A DNA stretch of 64,000 nt. Origin: Antedon mediterranea. Lineage: Eukaryota > Echinodermata > Crinoidea > Comatulida > Antedonidae. Of this stretch, positions 25,583 through 37,050 are shown piece by piece. The translations under genes and the position numbers were made by a program. Where the stretch lies: NCBI RefSeq assembly GCF_964355755.1, contig NC_092677.1, positions 1,493,001-1,557,000 on the forward strand. Direction: 5' to 3'. Position 1 is the stretch's first letter, and each line of letters begins with the position of its first letter. The notes below the pieces were generated by a model, which saw only the letters and a list, made by a program, of their open reading frames with translations, was not told the DNA's origin and made no database searches.

Positions 25583-26389
25583 TATACATGTTTAAAATAA
25601 AAATAAAATAAATATATTATTATAATTAATAGAATCATTGCAATGCTTTGAAACTACAATCACATACCTCTTGTTAATTTTATTATAGAAATAAAGAGAA
25701 ATTAACTTTGAGAAAGTGTTTTCTCTATCTTAATTTAAAATTTAATAACAAAGAAATGTGAATGCTGCAATGTGTATCATCATTAACTAAACAAAGTGTA
25801 CACAAGTACGTATAGTGACATCTACACCAATGGTATAATATAGCAAAATGTGAAGTAAATATCAAATTTGTAATGTAATGTAAAGATGAAAACCATAAAC
25901 ATATAACTTGCAAAATATGAAAATAAGATATGTAACTAACAACGATACATTTATTAAAATAGAATTTCTTGTTTTTAGTTGTTGGAATTAAAACTTGCTT
26001 GTACTAGACCAACTTTGATGATCCGTTAATGTTTGAATGCATTAGTACATTGATATAGAAATAAAAATAAACTATACAATCAATGATTTTAACACCAATA
26101 CACGTAGCGTTATTTAAATTTAATTCGCCTTCTAGATGTGTATTGGTTGAGTGCTACCATATATTTACAGAAAATTGAGTAATGTTCAAATTGATTTTGA
26201 AACGGAAAAATTAAACTCTATGGACAAATTGGACCGGGCCTTAAAGTTGGGTGCGATGCTGGTTCATTTCTGTTTTTAAAGAAAACATTTAAGAAATACC
26301 ACAGTTTGAGTTTGCGCGGTTGAACGCACTGTATAAATAAGGCCTAAAACCATGTGTTTAAATAATTGTTATTAATTAAAAAGATAAAG
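25583..26389. other. IgR5 3' flank; contains a Helitron empty site
   Basis: Family 3' UTR and intergenic block. Around 26331-26350 it contains GTATAAATAAGGCC, the uninterrupted version of the site occupied by the Helitron at 9437-15531. No gene is seen. Confidence 0.6.
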
Positions 26390-26608
26390 TACCATCTTGA
26401 TTTGGAAGGAAATACAGTGCACTATTGTGAAGGAAGTAAAACTAATATATCACAAGTGTGAATGGCAATCTAGAATCATAACAATGACAGGAACAATCAA
26501 TAATTCAGTATACAATACAGTAGAGTGTGGAAGAGTGCGAGACAATAAAAGTGAAATAGTCATCACCTAATAAAGCGGAAAAGACATATTCGATGCGATG
26601 GAGGCAAG
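26390..26608 (+). promoter_or_regulatory. Conserved 5' block of IgR6
   Basis: Family 5' block, ending at a leader whose first ATG frame is broken. Confidence 0.45.
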
Positions 26609-27261
26609 ATGTACAAGTGCGATAGTCTTCTAATTGTTAAACTTTGTGGTTGTAAGTACAAATATTAAAAATATCTTCTTTTTTTTTCACAAAATGACGC
26701 AATCGTAAATCGTTATTTGTTTAATTTAGTTTCAGATACAAGTGCACAAACACCAGTGCCAATGGATGCTGCTAAAGCCAAAGAGTTTGAAAATGTAACG
26801 ATGGTGTGCACTTATACATTTCTGAAAGGAGATTTATTGTTGCAACTGGCTTGGTCAAAAACTGATGACAATGGTCAACAAAATAGGACCTGCTCTTGTG
26901 GTTTCTACAGGACTAACAACCAATGGTCGATACAGTTTGTCCAATAATAATCTTATAATAACTGATGTTGAACGAGGTGATACAGGCAACTATCGTTGTG
27001 CTTTTAGCACTAATCTTGGAAATTCTGGTGAAAACTTTGCAGCACTCACAGTCAATTGTGAGTATAATTATATACTGTGCAGAATTTGTATTTAAAACAA
27101 TAAATCTCTTAATTAAAGTAATCTTTTAACCTAAAATGTTGATTTCCGACTTTTAAAGTTACTTTAGAATTTAGTTCAGTAATTAATTAGTAATAATAAT
27201 AATAACAGTACAGTAATTTTGAATTCAAATGAACATCAGCTAGTTTAAGCGGATGCTAGTC

Positions 27262-27452
27262 AAGTCGCCCCATCGCAAAGTCGCCCCTTACAAAGTCGCC
27301 CCTTACACAGTCGCCCCATCGCAAAGTCGCCCCAAAACAAAGTCGCCCCGACACAGTCGCCCCATCGCAAAGTCGCCCCAACGCAAAGTCGCCCCATCGC
27401 AAAGTCGCCCTAACACAAAGTCGCCCCATCGCAAAGTCGCCCCAAAACGTTA
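27262..27452. repeat. Minisatellite, ~16-bp unit (AAGTCGCCCCATCGC)
   Basis: About a dozen direct units of AAGTCGCCCC plus a variable 4-6 base spacer. Overlapping open frames on both strands are artefacts of the repeat. The unit has no unique spacers, so it is not CRISPR-like. Confidence 0.9.
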
Positions 27453-29125
27453 AAAGTGCGTAAAATGTCGCAATGATACACAAAATAACACGGAACGTGT
27501 AGGCATAAAAGGGGAAGCCCCGCCATGTAGTCTCAGGTCACACGATCATCCCCCATCATCATGAGGGAGGAAGCCCCCAACTAATCACTCCGCGCGCGGT
27601 CGCACTAACGTGCTAGCTCACCACCAGAGGGAAACCCCCGTAATTACTCCGCCGTTGTCGCACTACACAACGCACCATCTGAAGATGGGGAAACCCCGCC
27701 GGAGTTTTACGATATCAGTCGCGTTCGAAATCGGTCGAGTTTAATTTTGGTCGCGATAAAATGATGTTATACGATCTAGATTATTTTTACTTTGGTCGAT
27801 AAATATTTATTATTATTAGGCCTATATATTATATTAATAATTGATTTTTGTTTCTATTTTACAGGTCTATGATGAGAAAGATGTGTGCCTTCAAAAATGA
27901 CAATTTGTAAACATAGTTTAAGATTATAGTATTATTCAGCATAATGTCATTTAACAGTACATAATTATTTAAATGTGAAATATTTTATAGGGAACGTAGG
28001 CTACGTCTGTGACTTTTATTTTATATGCAACAAATTACGTAAAACAATTTATTTATAAACATTCAGTTTACTAATAGTATTACAATGAACATTGATTATA
28101 AGCCTGGAAAGGCAATCCCATCATTATATCCATTATAAAATTGCATCATCACCACTATATGTCGTAAATGATGACGTGCGTGTGTGTATGTATTCGTCGT
28201 ACGTCCGTGTACGTACTATTCCGTGCATCTTCACTGTCTTGTTTAATTTATTTAATAAAATAATATATTTAATTAAATAAACACCCGATATGAGGATATT
28301 TATTAGGCATGAGATAATTAGAATGTTCTATAACCAAAAGGGTTGAAAAGAATTTCTTCAGTAAAATGATCATTTTGCTGTTGAATAAAAAGCGACTCGC
28401 AATCTGAAACATTCTCTGAAACCAATCGGAGCAAGCTGCGCCTTCTGGTATCTGTTTCCTCACAGTGCTACGACGTCTTTCTGCTGCCCGTCGGGGATTC
28501 CCCTTTTTAAAAAACACGCACACGATACGATGGTTTTCCATGGTCAAAATGTAGCGTACGATCATATCGGCGATGAAATCCTTTTTTTTTATTTCTTCAT
28601 TTTGAAAAGTCATAATAAAATTAAATAACAATAGACACATAACTTGTCAATAAATGCAAAGTGATCAATAAGTAGCCTATAACACTATTGTCTTACAACT
28701 ACTGTAAATCTATACGAAGGCCTATTACACATTTATACACTTATTATATTATCATAAAAAATGAGCTGGTAGGTTGAAGAAAGATTCGTAATTGTGGCTC
28801 TGGTAACTAATTTTAAAATCATATTAAATTAACATTTTCGAAACTATAAATCAGGGATAATCTTTTTAGAACTTTCAAACAAGGGACTGTTTTTTTAATG
28901 ATTTCTAAAAAGCACATCACTTCATTAAAACCTGTAAAATAAAAATAAAAAATACAAATTATGTATATAATAGGATAAACATTATAATGTAGGCCTAGGC
29001 CTATACGACATTTAGCGCGACCAAAGTAACAACGCAATCGATATCAAACGCAACCGATATGATTAAAACAGCGTACTACTAGTAATAGCGGCGGCGCTTC
29101 ATAGTCATACCGAAATAAAACCGTG

Positions 29126-29322
29126 GGCGACTTTGCGATAGGGCGACTTTGCGTTGGGGCGACTTTGCGATGGGTCGACTTTGCGATGGGGCGACTTTGT
29201 AATGGGGCGACTTTGCGATGGGGCGACTGTGCCGGGGCGACTTTGTTTTGGGGCGACTTTGCGATGGGGCGACTTTGTATTGGGCGACTTTGTATGGGGC
29301 GACTTTGCGATGGGGCGACTTG
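29126..29322. repeat. Inverted partner minisatellite (GGGGCGACTTTGCGAT)
   Basis: The same unit as at 27262-27452 in the opposite orientation, forming the right arm of the element. Confidence 0.9.
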
Positions 29323-30969
29323 ACTGGATCCCGTTTAAGCATATACAGGTCAAATAGCAATGTAAGTTAACAACAGTGAAAACTGATGAGACAAATTTTC
29401 CTATGCATTAATGACGTCTTAGCCAATTTTAGACGACGGCTGTATATATGGTAAGCGCATATCGGAAGTATTATATCGCAATTGTCCTGATATCATATAG
29501 TATGTTCATCCCTAATACATTGTCAAACTATGGTTACCGGTAAATTCTTAATACGCAGATCTTGAAACACCCGTTGTGACTCCAACCAAATTGTCTGCAA
29601 AGATGGATGATACAGCAGAGTTTTCTACTGAACCTGTTGGATTCCCAACACCGATTACCATCACATGGATCAAAGATGACGTCACACTTGATATTTCTGA
29701 CATGCAAAAGTGTCCGCCTTCTGATGCAACATTGAAGATTAATAATGTAAATGAAACGGATGCAGGAGTGTATAAGTGTAGTGCAGAGAATGGTGCTTAT
29801 AGTGGAGAAGAAGGAAAACTTAGTAATACTGCCACACTGTCGATAGGTTGGTTGGAAAATAAACATTTTAAATGTTGATACAAAAATATTATATTTTATT
29901 GATATTTTCTGTAAGGACTAAATTGCCTGTCATAATTAATTGGTCCTATTATGCTATGTAGTAATGAATCTAAAGCACTGCAGCTACACAACAAAAACTG
30001 GAAGTTGGGGGAAATGTTTGGGAAAAAGAAGGGAAATGTTTTAATACTGAACTTTTACATTGGTGCGATACGATAAGGTTTCTTATTTTTTTTTTTTAAT
30101 TATAAAAGGCTTTTTGTGATATGACGTGTTTTACTAATATTGCTTGTTTCTCTATTCTTTTAGCATTAACGACAACATCTTTTATATTCAGTAAGTCAAC
30201 TACACGTAGGTTCTGTTTGTTTGCATTGTATTGTAAATTTCCAGGTTTTTGCTTTTGCGAAAAGAAAAAATGATAGAAATGGAAAGGGATATCCCCCTCC
30301 ATCCCCATGATCTGTATCACTGCTTAAAAGGGACAATAATGATGTCCTTTGTATATTCAACATTACATTATTGTAAACATGTTTAAAACACATGGAAACA
30401 CTAATCCTTCTGTTTTATTTGTTCAGTTTTAAGTAAAGAAGAAGTTCCAAAGAGAGAGAATGATTGTAATTCAACTGGTCTTGTTGTTGGAATGACGTTT
30501 GTTGGTGTGCTCATTGGATTCATTATATGTTTGATTGTGGTTTTTATCATCAGCAAAATAAGTAAGTCACATGCACAGGTAAAGTATAATTCAGACAGTA
30601 GAACCAAAATAAAAAGTGTAGCCTTAAAATGACAAATAGTTTAATGAAATACCGCAACTTAAGTAATGGAAACTATTTTAACATTAAATATGATGTTTTA
30701 TTTTGAAGGTACCTACATCGAAAAAAACCAACCAATCAGGAGTGTGGATGTTACATCAACATTCATCATTTATTATTATTACTATTGTTACCAATATATC
30801 AATAAAGGTTTACACGATTTTCATTCTTCTTTATTTTTTTTTTAGCAGCAGGCGTATGTGACTTATACTGGTGAGACATATAAAGAAACAAACCACAGAA
30901 GATTTACAGAAGAAAGATGATAATCAAGCTGTGTATGTAAATGTTAAAGCTAAAAAGGACAACAAATAA

Positions 30970-31744
30970 AATACATGTTTAAAATGAAAGTAAATAAATA
31001 TATTATTATTATTAATATTAAAGGAATATCATTGGTTTTAAACTACAATTACATACCTCTTGTTGATTTTATTATAAAAATAAAGAGAAATCAAAACATT
31101 GAGAAAGTGTTTTCTTTCTCTTGATCTCTATAACGCGTACAAATTAAAAACAAAGAAATTTGAATGCTGTGATTTGTATCATCATTAACTAAACAAAATA
31201 TACACAAGTACTTATAGTGACATTGTATATGCCAATGTGATGTAACAACATTTGATGTAAAGATGAAAACCATAGACATACTTGAAAAATGTAAAAACAA
31301 CGATAAATTTATTAGAATTGTATTTCTTGTTTTGATTTGTTGGAATTAAAACTTGCTTGTATTAGACCAACTTTGATTTGTTACTTTAAATTCAATGTTT
31401 GAATGCATTACTAGTACATTGACATATAATTATTCCAGCATTGAAGGAAAATAAACTTGACAATCAATAATTTTAACACCAATTTTAATTTAATTTGCCT
31501 TCAAGATGTTGCTTGCTGCCATGGTTTTTCAAAGAGTTGAATAATGTTCAAATTGATCTTTAAACGGAAACAAATTAATTCTAGGGACAAATTGGACCGG
31601 GTTTGGGTGCAATTGAGGTTCATTTCTGTTTTTAAGGAAGACATTTTAGAAATACCAGTTTGAGTTTGAACTGTTTGAACGTACTGTATAAATAAGGCCT
31701 AACACCATGTCTTTAAATAACGGTAACTAATTGAAAAGATTAAT
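30970..31744. other. IgR6 3' flank
   Basis: Family 3' UTR with AATAAAG and the hairpin, then intergenic block with another GTATAAATAAGGCC empty site near 31686. No gene is seen. Confidence 0.5.
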
Positions 31745-31968
31745 TTGATCATCTTGATTTGGACGCAAGTACATTACACTATAATTATGAAGGAAGTAAA
31801 AATAATATAATACAACAATGAACGGCAATTCATCTCAATCATAACAACGACAGGAACAACAACAACAACAGTATACAATACCGTAGAGTGCGAGACAATA
31901 AAAGTGTAGTCACCACCTAATAAAGCGGAAAAGATTTCCATATTCTATAGAACTGCAACGAAAGCAAA
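31745..31968 (+). promoter_or_regulatory. Conserved 5' block of IgR7
   Basis: Family 5' block. The ATG of the MEAK-type leader is ACG here. Confidence 0.4.
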
Positions 31969-33772
31969 ATGTACAAGTGCGATAGTGCTGTTGTTGTTGT
32001 AAGTACAAATATTTAAAAAAGATTCACAAAAGGACGCAATCGTAAATCCCTATTTTTTCGGATTTTTTATTTTAGTTGCAGATAGAAGTGGTCAAACACC
32101 AGTGACAGTGAATGCTGCAACAGCCAATGTAACAATGATGTGTACTCCTACATTTCTGACAGGAGATTCATTGCTTACTGGCTTAGTCGACAGGTGATGA
32201 TAGTGGTCAACAAGAATTAAGAAGTCCTCTTGTGATTTCTAAAACCAACCAATGGTCGATACAGCTTGTCCAATAATAGTCTGATAATAATTAATGTTGA
32301 AAGAGATAATAATAACTATCGTTGCGCTGTTAATACTAATTTAGGAAATGATGGTGAAACCTTTGCAGCACTCACTGCCAATTGTGAGTAGTAGATGATG
32401 CATTTTATACAGAATTTACACTTATTGACTTTCAAAGTGAGATGATGCTTAAAAATATAAAATATAAAATCAAATGCCAATTAATTATCTGGTTGGGGTG
32501 CACTGTGAGTAAAAAATACAAATTAAGTTCAGGACAAAGTACAAAAAGAGCGAATGTGGCTGTCATAAAATATCATAAAAATACAGCTAGTTATGTGTCA
32601 TACATTTACGGATATATATTACATTTAGGTCTAATATTTGAAAAATATTTTAAAATTGGTAAATGTAAACTTTCCATACACAGATCTTGATGAACCAGTT
32701 TTTAACCTAATGTCTGTCAACGATGAAACCGCAACATTTAAATGTACTGAACCTGATGGATTGCCAACATCAATTACCACCACATGGATCAAAGATGACG
32801 TCAGACTTGAGATACTGTCGGTCGTCGTATTCGAGCAAGGGTGCTTAACTAACGGCTTTGTTGACTGTGTATGATTTTACGCTTTAGATAGCGAAAATTT
32901 GATTATATTCGTCGTCTCCTAACCGTCGTGTTTCGTAAAGTCCAAATTAACAATTAATGACGTTGATGATGCAGATTAAGGAGTTTATCAGTGTAGAGCA
33001 GATAATGCTACTTACAGTGGAACAGATGTGAAACTTAATACTGCTACACTGTCAATAAGTTGGTAGGAAAATAAACTTTCTATAACCAATTACCTGTCGT
33101 AATATGGTCCTTTATGGTTAATATTCCTATTATGCTATGTAGTAATGAATTTACACAACGAAAACAGGAAGTTGGGGAAAATGTTTGGGAAAAAGAAAGG
33201 AAAATGAATTCTAAACTTTTGCATTGGTGGGAAACGATAAGGTTTTTTATTTAGTTTGTTTTAGTAATATAAATAGCTTTTGTAATGAACGCATGACGTG
33301 TTTTACTAATATTGCTTGTTCTTTTCTATTTTTTTATCATTGACGACAACATCTTGTAAGCCCACATGATCTGCATGTGTGCTTAAAAAGTAAAATATGA
33401 CCTTTGTATGTTTGTCAACATTATACATTATTGTAAAACACATGAAAACACTGATCCTTATCTATTAACGAGTGCGGGCGTATATGCATTCAACTGGTCT
33501 TGTTGGAATGACGTTTGTTGGTGTGCTCATTGGATTCATTATTTGTTTCCTGTGGGTTTTATTATCAGCAAAAGTAACAATAAATAAAAAACAAAGAAGT
33601 CAAAGGTAAAGTATATTCTGATTCATAAAGTAGAATTACACAAAAATAGTAAAATGCTCAAAGGTTACATGAACTACGGTACACTGCACAAGTAATGAAA
33701 TGTATTTACATTAAGTTCTTGTTGATGTTTTATTTTAAAGGTATCTACATCAACAAACAGCAACAAATTAGG
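31969..33772 (+). pseudogene. IgR7: class-A V receptor, decayed and 3' truncated
   Basis: The leader has lost its ATG; a downstream ATG (31969) gives MYKCDSAVVV in the wrong phase. V remains at 32082-32393 with several indels (the Trp region reads ACTGGCTTAGTCG). I-set remains at 32684-33058 are split by a foreign insert at about 32812-32943 and contain an in-frame TAA. The stem acceptor is TAT instead of TAG (about 33338). The TM exon (about 33477-33606) lacks its 5' part and is frameshifted. The linker exon is 33740-33772. The tail exon is absent, because a Helitron end begins at 33820. Confidence 0.82.
32812..32943. mobile_element. ~130-bp insert inside IgR7 I-set exon
   Basis: Unrelated sequence (starting near CTGTCGGTCGTCG and ending near CGTCGTGTTTCGTAAAG) interrupts the exon between strands C' and D. 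Element type not recognised. Confidence 0.45.
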
Positions 33773-33819
33773 GGTAAGGATACCATACAACTTTCAATAC
33801 TAATTTTCACTCTTCATTA

Positions 33820-34241
33820 TCTATATATAAATTATTTTATGTAAGGGAAAAATTCGGTAAATCGCCCGTACTTCTAGAATTTCTACTCGATGGTATATAA
33901 AGTTGGTTCGTACTTTCGGTACTGATTTTAGCCACCTGATTTAACCCTGCTTACAAATTAAATTGAGTTAGATAATTAGTTATTGACAATTAAAAAGAAT
34001 TTAGGTTCAACGATTTGCCCCAAATAGGGGTGTTTTCCGTGGTATACATTGTGTTATGGATGTCCATCTTGAAAAATACCCGCACACAATAATACTATCT
34101 CCTTCTACGATAATTGATCAGCTCGAGTACAGCATCATAATGTTGAAGAAAGGTCGACCTTTTTAAAAAAATACTATTTGGATATATTTAATATAATTAT
34201 ACGTTTATACAAATGTATTGATTTGCGATGAATGGAACATT
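33820..34241 (+). mobile_element. Helitron 5' end, truncated
   Basis: Starts A|TCTATATATAAATT in the intron after the linker exon and continues through the GGGGTGTTTTCC and hairpin regions. It breaks off at GATGAATGGAACATT, where class-C promoter sequence begins. The same breakpoint occurs near 48038. Confidence 0.8.
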
Positions 34242-34598
34242 TCAATCTGTTTGAAGCTTCAAATTCCTCGGCAAATAGAGGGCGCATTATTTCGTAAGAA
34301 GACAGTACTTTACAAATATTGAAAATATGCTTGTTCACAAAAAGTCATCTAAACATTGGGCCTCCGTACAGCATCATGGAGGAAGTAAACACAAATGTAA
34401 ATCAATTGGCATTCAGATCCATCAGTGTCCTGAGAGACAAGAGTGAAAGTATCATTTTGGATTTTCAGATTTTTAGGCGTGACCAGCATGTCCTTCTTAA
34501 TAAATAATAATAATAAATAACATTTATAAAGCGCAAGAGACAAAGGTTTCAAAGCGCTGTGTTTTCCAAGATCAGTGCAAGCGTTCTTAACAGAAGTA

Positions 34599-34647
34599 AT
34601 GGTGATATGTGAATGTGCACTAATTTTTCTGATTTTCCAAAGCGACT
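34599..34647 (+). CDS. Orphan class-C leader exon (candidate first exon of IgR8)
   Basis: ATG through a GTAAGT donor, encoding MVICECALIFLIFQSD in phase 1. It is almost identical to the leaders of IgR9 (40887) and IgR11 (48294), including about 200 bp upstream. Its own class-C V exon is missing; a LINE fragment follows. It is phase-compatible with the next V exon at 37051 (IgR8), which lacks a leader of its own. Confidence 0.55.
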
Positions 34648-34740
34648 GTAAGTAGAAACTTAAATGTCATGCATGTTATTAGTATGGTCCTACTATTATT
34701 TTAACATAGACTATAAGACTGAAATGGCTATGGACGGTGA

Positions 34741-35225
34741 CTGAATCTATCCAGCCTAGCATGTGCCCGCACACTCCGAAATCATGGAGTTTATGAAGAA
34801 GCTTAGAGTGGCTGACGCGATCAAACGCCTTTTTCCAGTCCAGAAAAATAGCATCAATAAGAGGATTGGCAATATCAAGGGTTTTAGCCCATTCATGGTA
34901 TAAAGAAGTAGCTTGAGTAACACATGAGTGGCCTGGATAAAATCCATGTTGAACAGGGCTAATAAAACCATTACGCTGCAAGTGTTGGAGGAGATAATCT
35001 GCCACAAAGCGCTCAAGTACTTTACCCACGACTGAACAAAGTGAAATAGGTCTATAATTCGATATTTCGTTTCTGTTACCAGATTTGAATATCGGAACGA
35101 CATTGGCTAGCTTCCAATCCAAAGGAACTCTACCCTGATCAAGAGATAATTTAAAGATCCTACACAGGATAGGAGAAATGATCGGGGCAGCCAAGCTGAT
35201 CCATTTGTTGTGATCGGTGAACGTG
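34741..35225 (-). pseudogene. Non-LTR retrotransposon reverse transcriptase fragment
   Basis: A 171-codon minus-strand frame (34679-35194) whose LINE part starts at 34741. It contains reverse-transcriptase landmarks: VPLDWKLANVVPIFKSG, NYRPISLCSVVGKVLER, and FLDWKKAFDRVSH (the usual FLDFxKAFDxV block A). The FADD catalytic block, endonuclease and 3' end are absent. It represents a dead 5'- and 3'-truncated LINE piece inserted after the orphan leader exon. The clade cannot be fixed from this portion. Confidence 0.85.
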
Positions 35226-35301
35226 CAAAAAAATCATACCTTTTGTTGTTACACTATAACAGTATTATTATTATTAATATAATTATATTAATTAATTTAA
35301 A

Positions 35302-35680
35302 ATGTCATCGAAGCGTGCGCATTGGCGATAAAGTAAAATACCTTATTTCATTGTGGGGAAGCCCTGAGTTCAGAGATCGGTTGGAAGTGAAAAACTGGCG
35401 TAAAAGCACCGGCAACAAAATGTCTGTGTTCAACGAGATGGCGGACACGAGAAGATGGGCCATCCTCATAAAGAAGGATTTAATATCCCAAACAAAATTG
35501 AAGGGGTCGTCGTATAAAGCGGCGAAAGACCGAGTAAATAAATCTGGAGCCGGTGCAAGTACGGGATTTGAACATTTTTCTGCCATATGATATTTTAGGT
35601 CATAGACCAAATATAAACCCAAACCCCAAAATGATCGGCTGGTTGGTATGCCCGACAACCAATCGATAATGCCGAGCACA
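35302..35680 (+). pseudogene. Myb/SANT-like domain fragment (Harbinger-type), frameshifted
   Basis: The reading MSSKRAHW, then (after a one-base shift) KVKYLISLW, KMSVFNEMADTRRW, SSYKAAKDRVNKSGAG, and (after another shift near 35588) DILGHRPN follows the order of Myb/SANT-like DNA-binding domains of the trihelix and Harbinger-associated kind. The DILGHRP end is diagnostic in my experience of the family. Two frame breaks make it non-functional. Probably transposon-derived. Confidence 0.55.
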
Positions 35681-35904
35681 AGTGTTCGGTCTAGGCCTGT
35701 AACTCCTAAACCAACCACTAATACTTTTAATAACAACGAAGGTAGGTCTATGCGTGCGTTAGAGTTTGGTCAATCGCCAGCGAGTGACATCATATCCGTT
35801 TGTAACGCAACTTCGTTGCAGTGAATCTGAACACTTTGCTCTTACGATGCTCATTAAAATATGACCGTGGCTGTGATACGAAAGCATAATTCCGTAGGTC
35901 TGAA

Positions 35905-36701
35905 CATGAGTTTGGTTTAACACAAGTAGGTAAATTTGTGAGCTCTTGGTTTAACACATACGGTAGGTAAATATATGGGCCCTTTGAGAATAAACTTGCA
36001 ATACTTTGACAATACTGTAAATACCTATTAACTAGTTTTGGTCCTCATTTGAATCGAACATTTCTTACTTTGAATGTTCGTACTGTTAGATGTAATATAA
36101 AAATATATACAAATAAACTTTATTACTGAGATTGTGGTTATGCTCTACTTCTGTTAGATATATAAACACATTATTATATACAAATAAACTTTATACTGAC
36201 AGTTCCTTCTCAACGTTTGTATTAATTAATAATTACCAATAATATAAACGTCGTAGTGGTGTATCGTGACATGTACTTTAATATTTCAATCGATTATGAC
36301 AGTGACAGTTTTAACAAAGTATTAAATCGCAAATGTTTTACTGTATTTAGAGGTATATTATTTATAGGCCTATAAAACATGAACAAAATATTTCGTTACT
36401 GAGTGGATAAAGAATATATTTAAAAATTGTTCCTCTTTGTACCTATCCGCTTTCCCGTCCCTCAACCCTAATGTTACATACAAAACACAAATTGGGTTTC
36501 TTTAAGTGAGTCCAAATTTGGACTCATTTTGTTTCTCCTTCGGAAGTAATTCCCAGGGTGCTAATTTTAGTTGACTACATAAATCATCGTGTCTATTTAT
36601 TCGTTTCTGTAAACGACAATGTATTGTAGTCCTGTGGTACGTACATTTGAAATCGCCAGTTTTGTTACGCTGAAATTACTGTGTATTCGAGAACCATCTA
36701 G
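35905..36701 (+). mobile_element. Helitron 3' portion ending in IgR8 intron 1
   Basis: Matches the later half of the Helitron unit, resuming at GAGTTTGGTTTAACAC. It ends GAACCATCTAG|T. The terminal hairpin has been deleted between two CCATCT repeats, leaving CTAG intact. Its right flank (from 36702) is intron-1 sequence of the IgR1/IgR4 type, whereas the 5' Helitron end at 33820 lies in an intron-6 sequence. The two ends therefore belong to different insertions joined by rearrangement. Confidence 0.75.
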
Positions 36702-37050
36702 TATACATAAGTAGGCCTACATTTCCGTCATTATTTGAAATACAAATAATACAATCATGCGTTTAATGTTATTTCCGTATTATAGAGGTGGTTCAAACTT
36801 AAGTCGACAATTAAATAAAAAACTAATAATTTAAAATTAAATTCCCGTTGTCTGTGTTTGCGCGGGTGTGTCGATTTGTTATCCTGCCGGACCACATAGT
36901 TTGGTTTGTGAAACCAGAACAGAAAACGATAATAGAGAGAATGCACATTCACTAGAATTGTATTTTGTTTTTTTCGTCTTTCTGATTTTAACACTTTGCA
37001 GCACAATGTTATATTTCAAAAGCAAGTAACGTAGCGTATTGTAGTTTCAG

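Larger units (their letters stand above)
27251..29332. mobile_element. hAT-like element with minisatellite inverted ends in IgR6 intron 2
   Basis: The exact 8-bp direct repeat GTTTAAGC flanks it (27243-27250 and 29333-29340), the size expected of hAT insertions. A TTAA core also allows a piggyBac-like reading. The ends are imperfect inverted repeats around AGTCAAGTCGCCCC, continuing into inverted minisatellite arrays. The interior has GC-rich degenerate repeats near 27505-27700 and an unassigned minus-strand frame at 28269-28640 (123 codons) without a recognised domain. No transposase was found. Confidence 0.7.
26609..30969 (+). pseudogene. IgR6: class-A V / Cys-less I-set receptor, pseudogene
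   Basis: Leader 26609-26651 (MYKCDSLLIVKLCG; the ancestral upstream ATG at 26598 is frameshifted), V 26736-27057, I-set 29559-29846, stem 30164-30190, TM 30427-30578, linker 30709-30741, tail from 30846. The V exon has one extra A in CAACAAAATAGG (322 nt), shifting the frame. The I-set domain lacks the B-strand Cys (FST) and gains a Cys (MQKCPPSD). A 5-base deletion in the tail gives a stop at 30920 before YQDL and YVNV. The linker donor is GTGTGG instead of GTAAGG. The second intron is enlarged by a 2.1-kb transposon. If the V shift were an assembly error, the product would still be tail-less. It might then act as a decoy, but that is speculation. Confidence 0.72.
33361..34740 (+). repeat. 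Segmental duplication, copy 1
   Basis: Nearly the same order and sequence recurs at 47121-48432: decayed TM exon, linker exon, truncated Helitron 5' end, then class-C promoter and leader. Copy 1 has an extra short insert near 34501-34585 (AT repeat followed by AAGCGC motifs). Confidence 0.85.

Noticed and set aside
27253-27483. Arginine/serine-rich and WGDFALGRL-type frames; possible CRISPR-like array
   Set aside because: Simple minisatellite translated in several frames; units are contiguous without unique spacers, and the host is a eukaryote.
28269-28640. 123-codon minus-strand frame
   Set aside because: No recognisable domain or splice context; lies inside the hAT-like element and is AT-rich. 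Not enough to call a gene.
29079-29360. Frames on both strands in the right minisatellite arm
   Set aside because: Same repeat artefact as the left arm.
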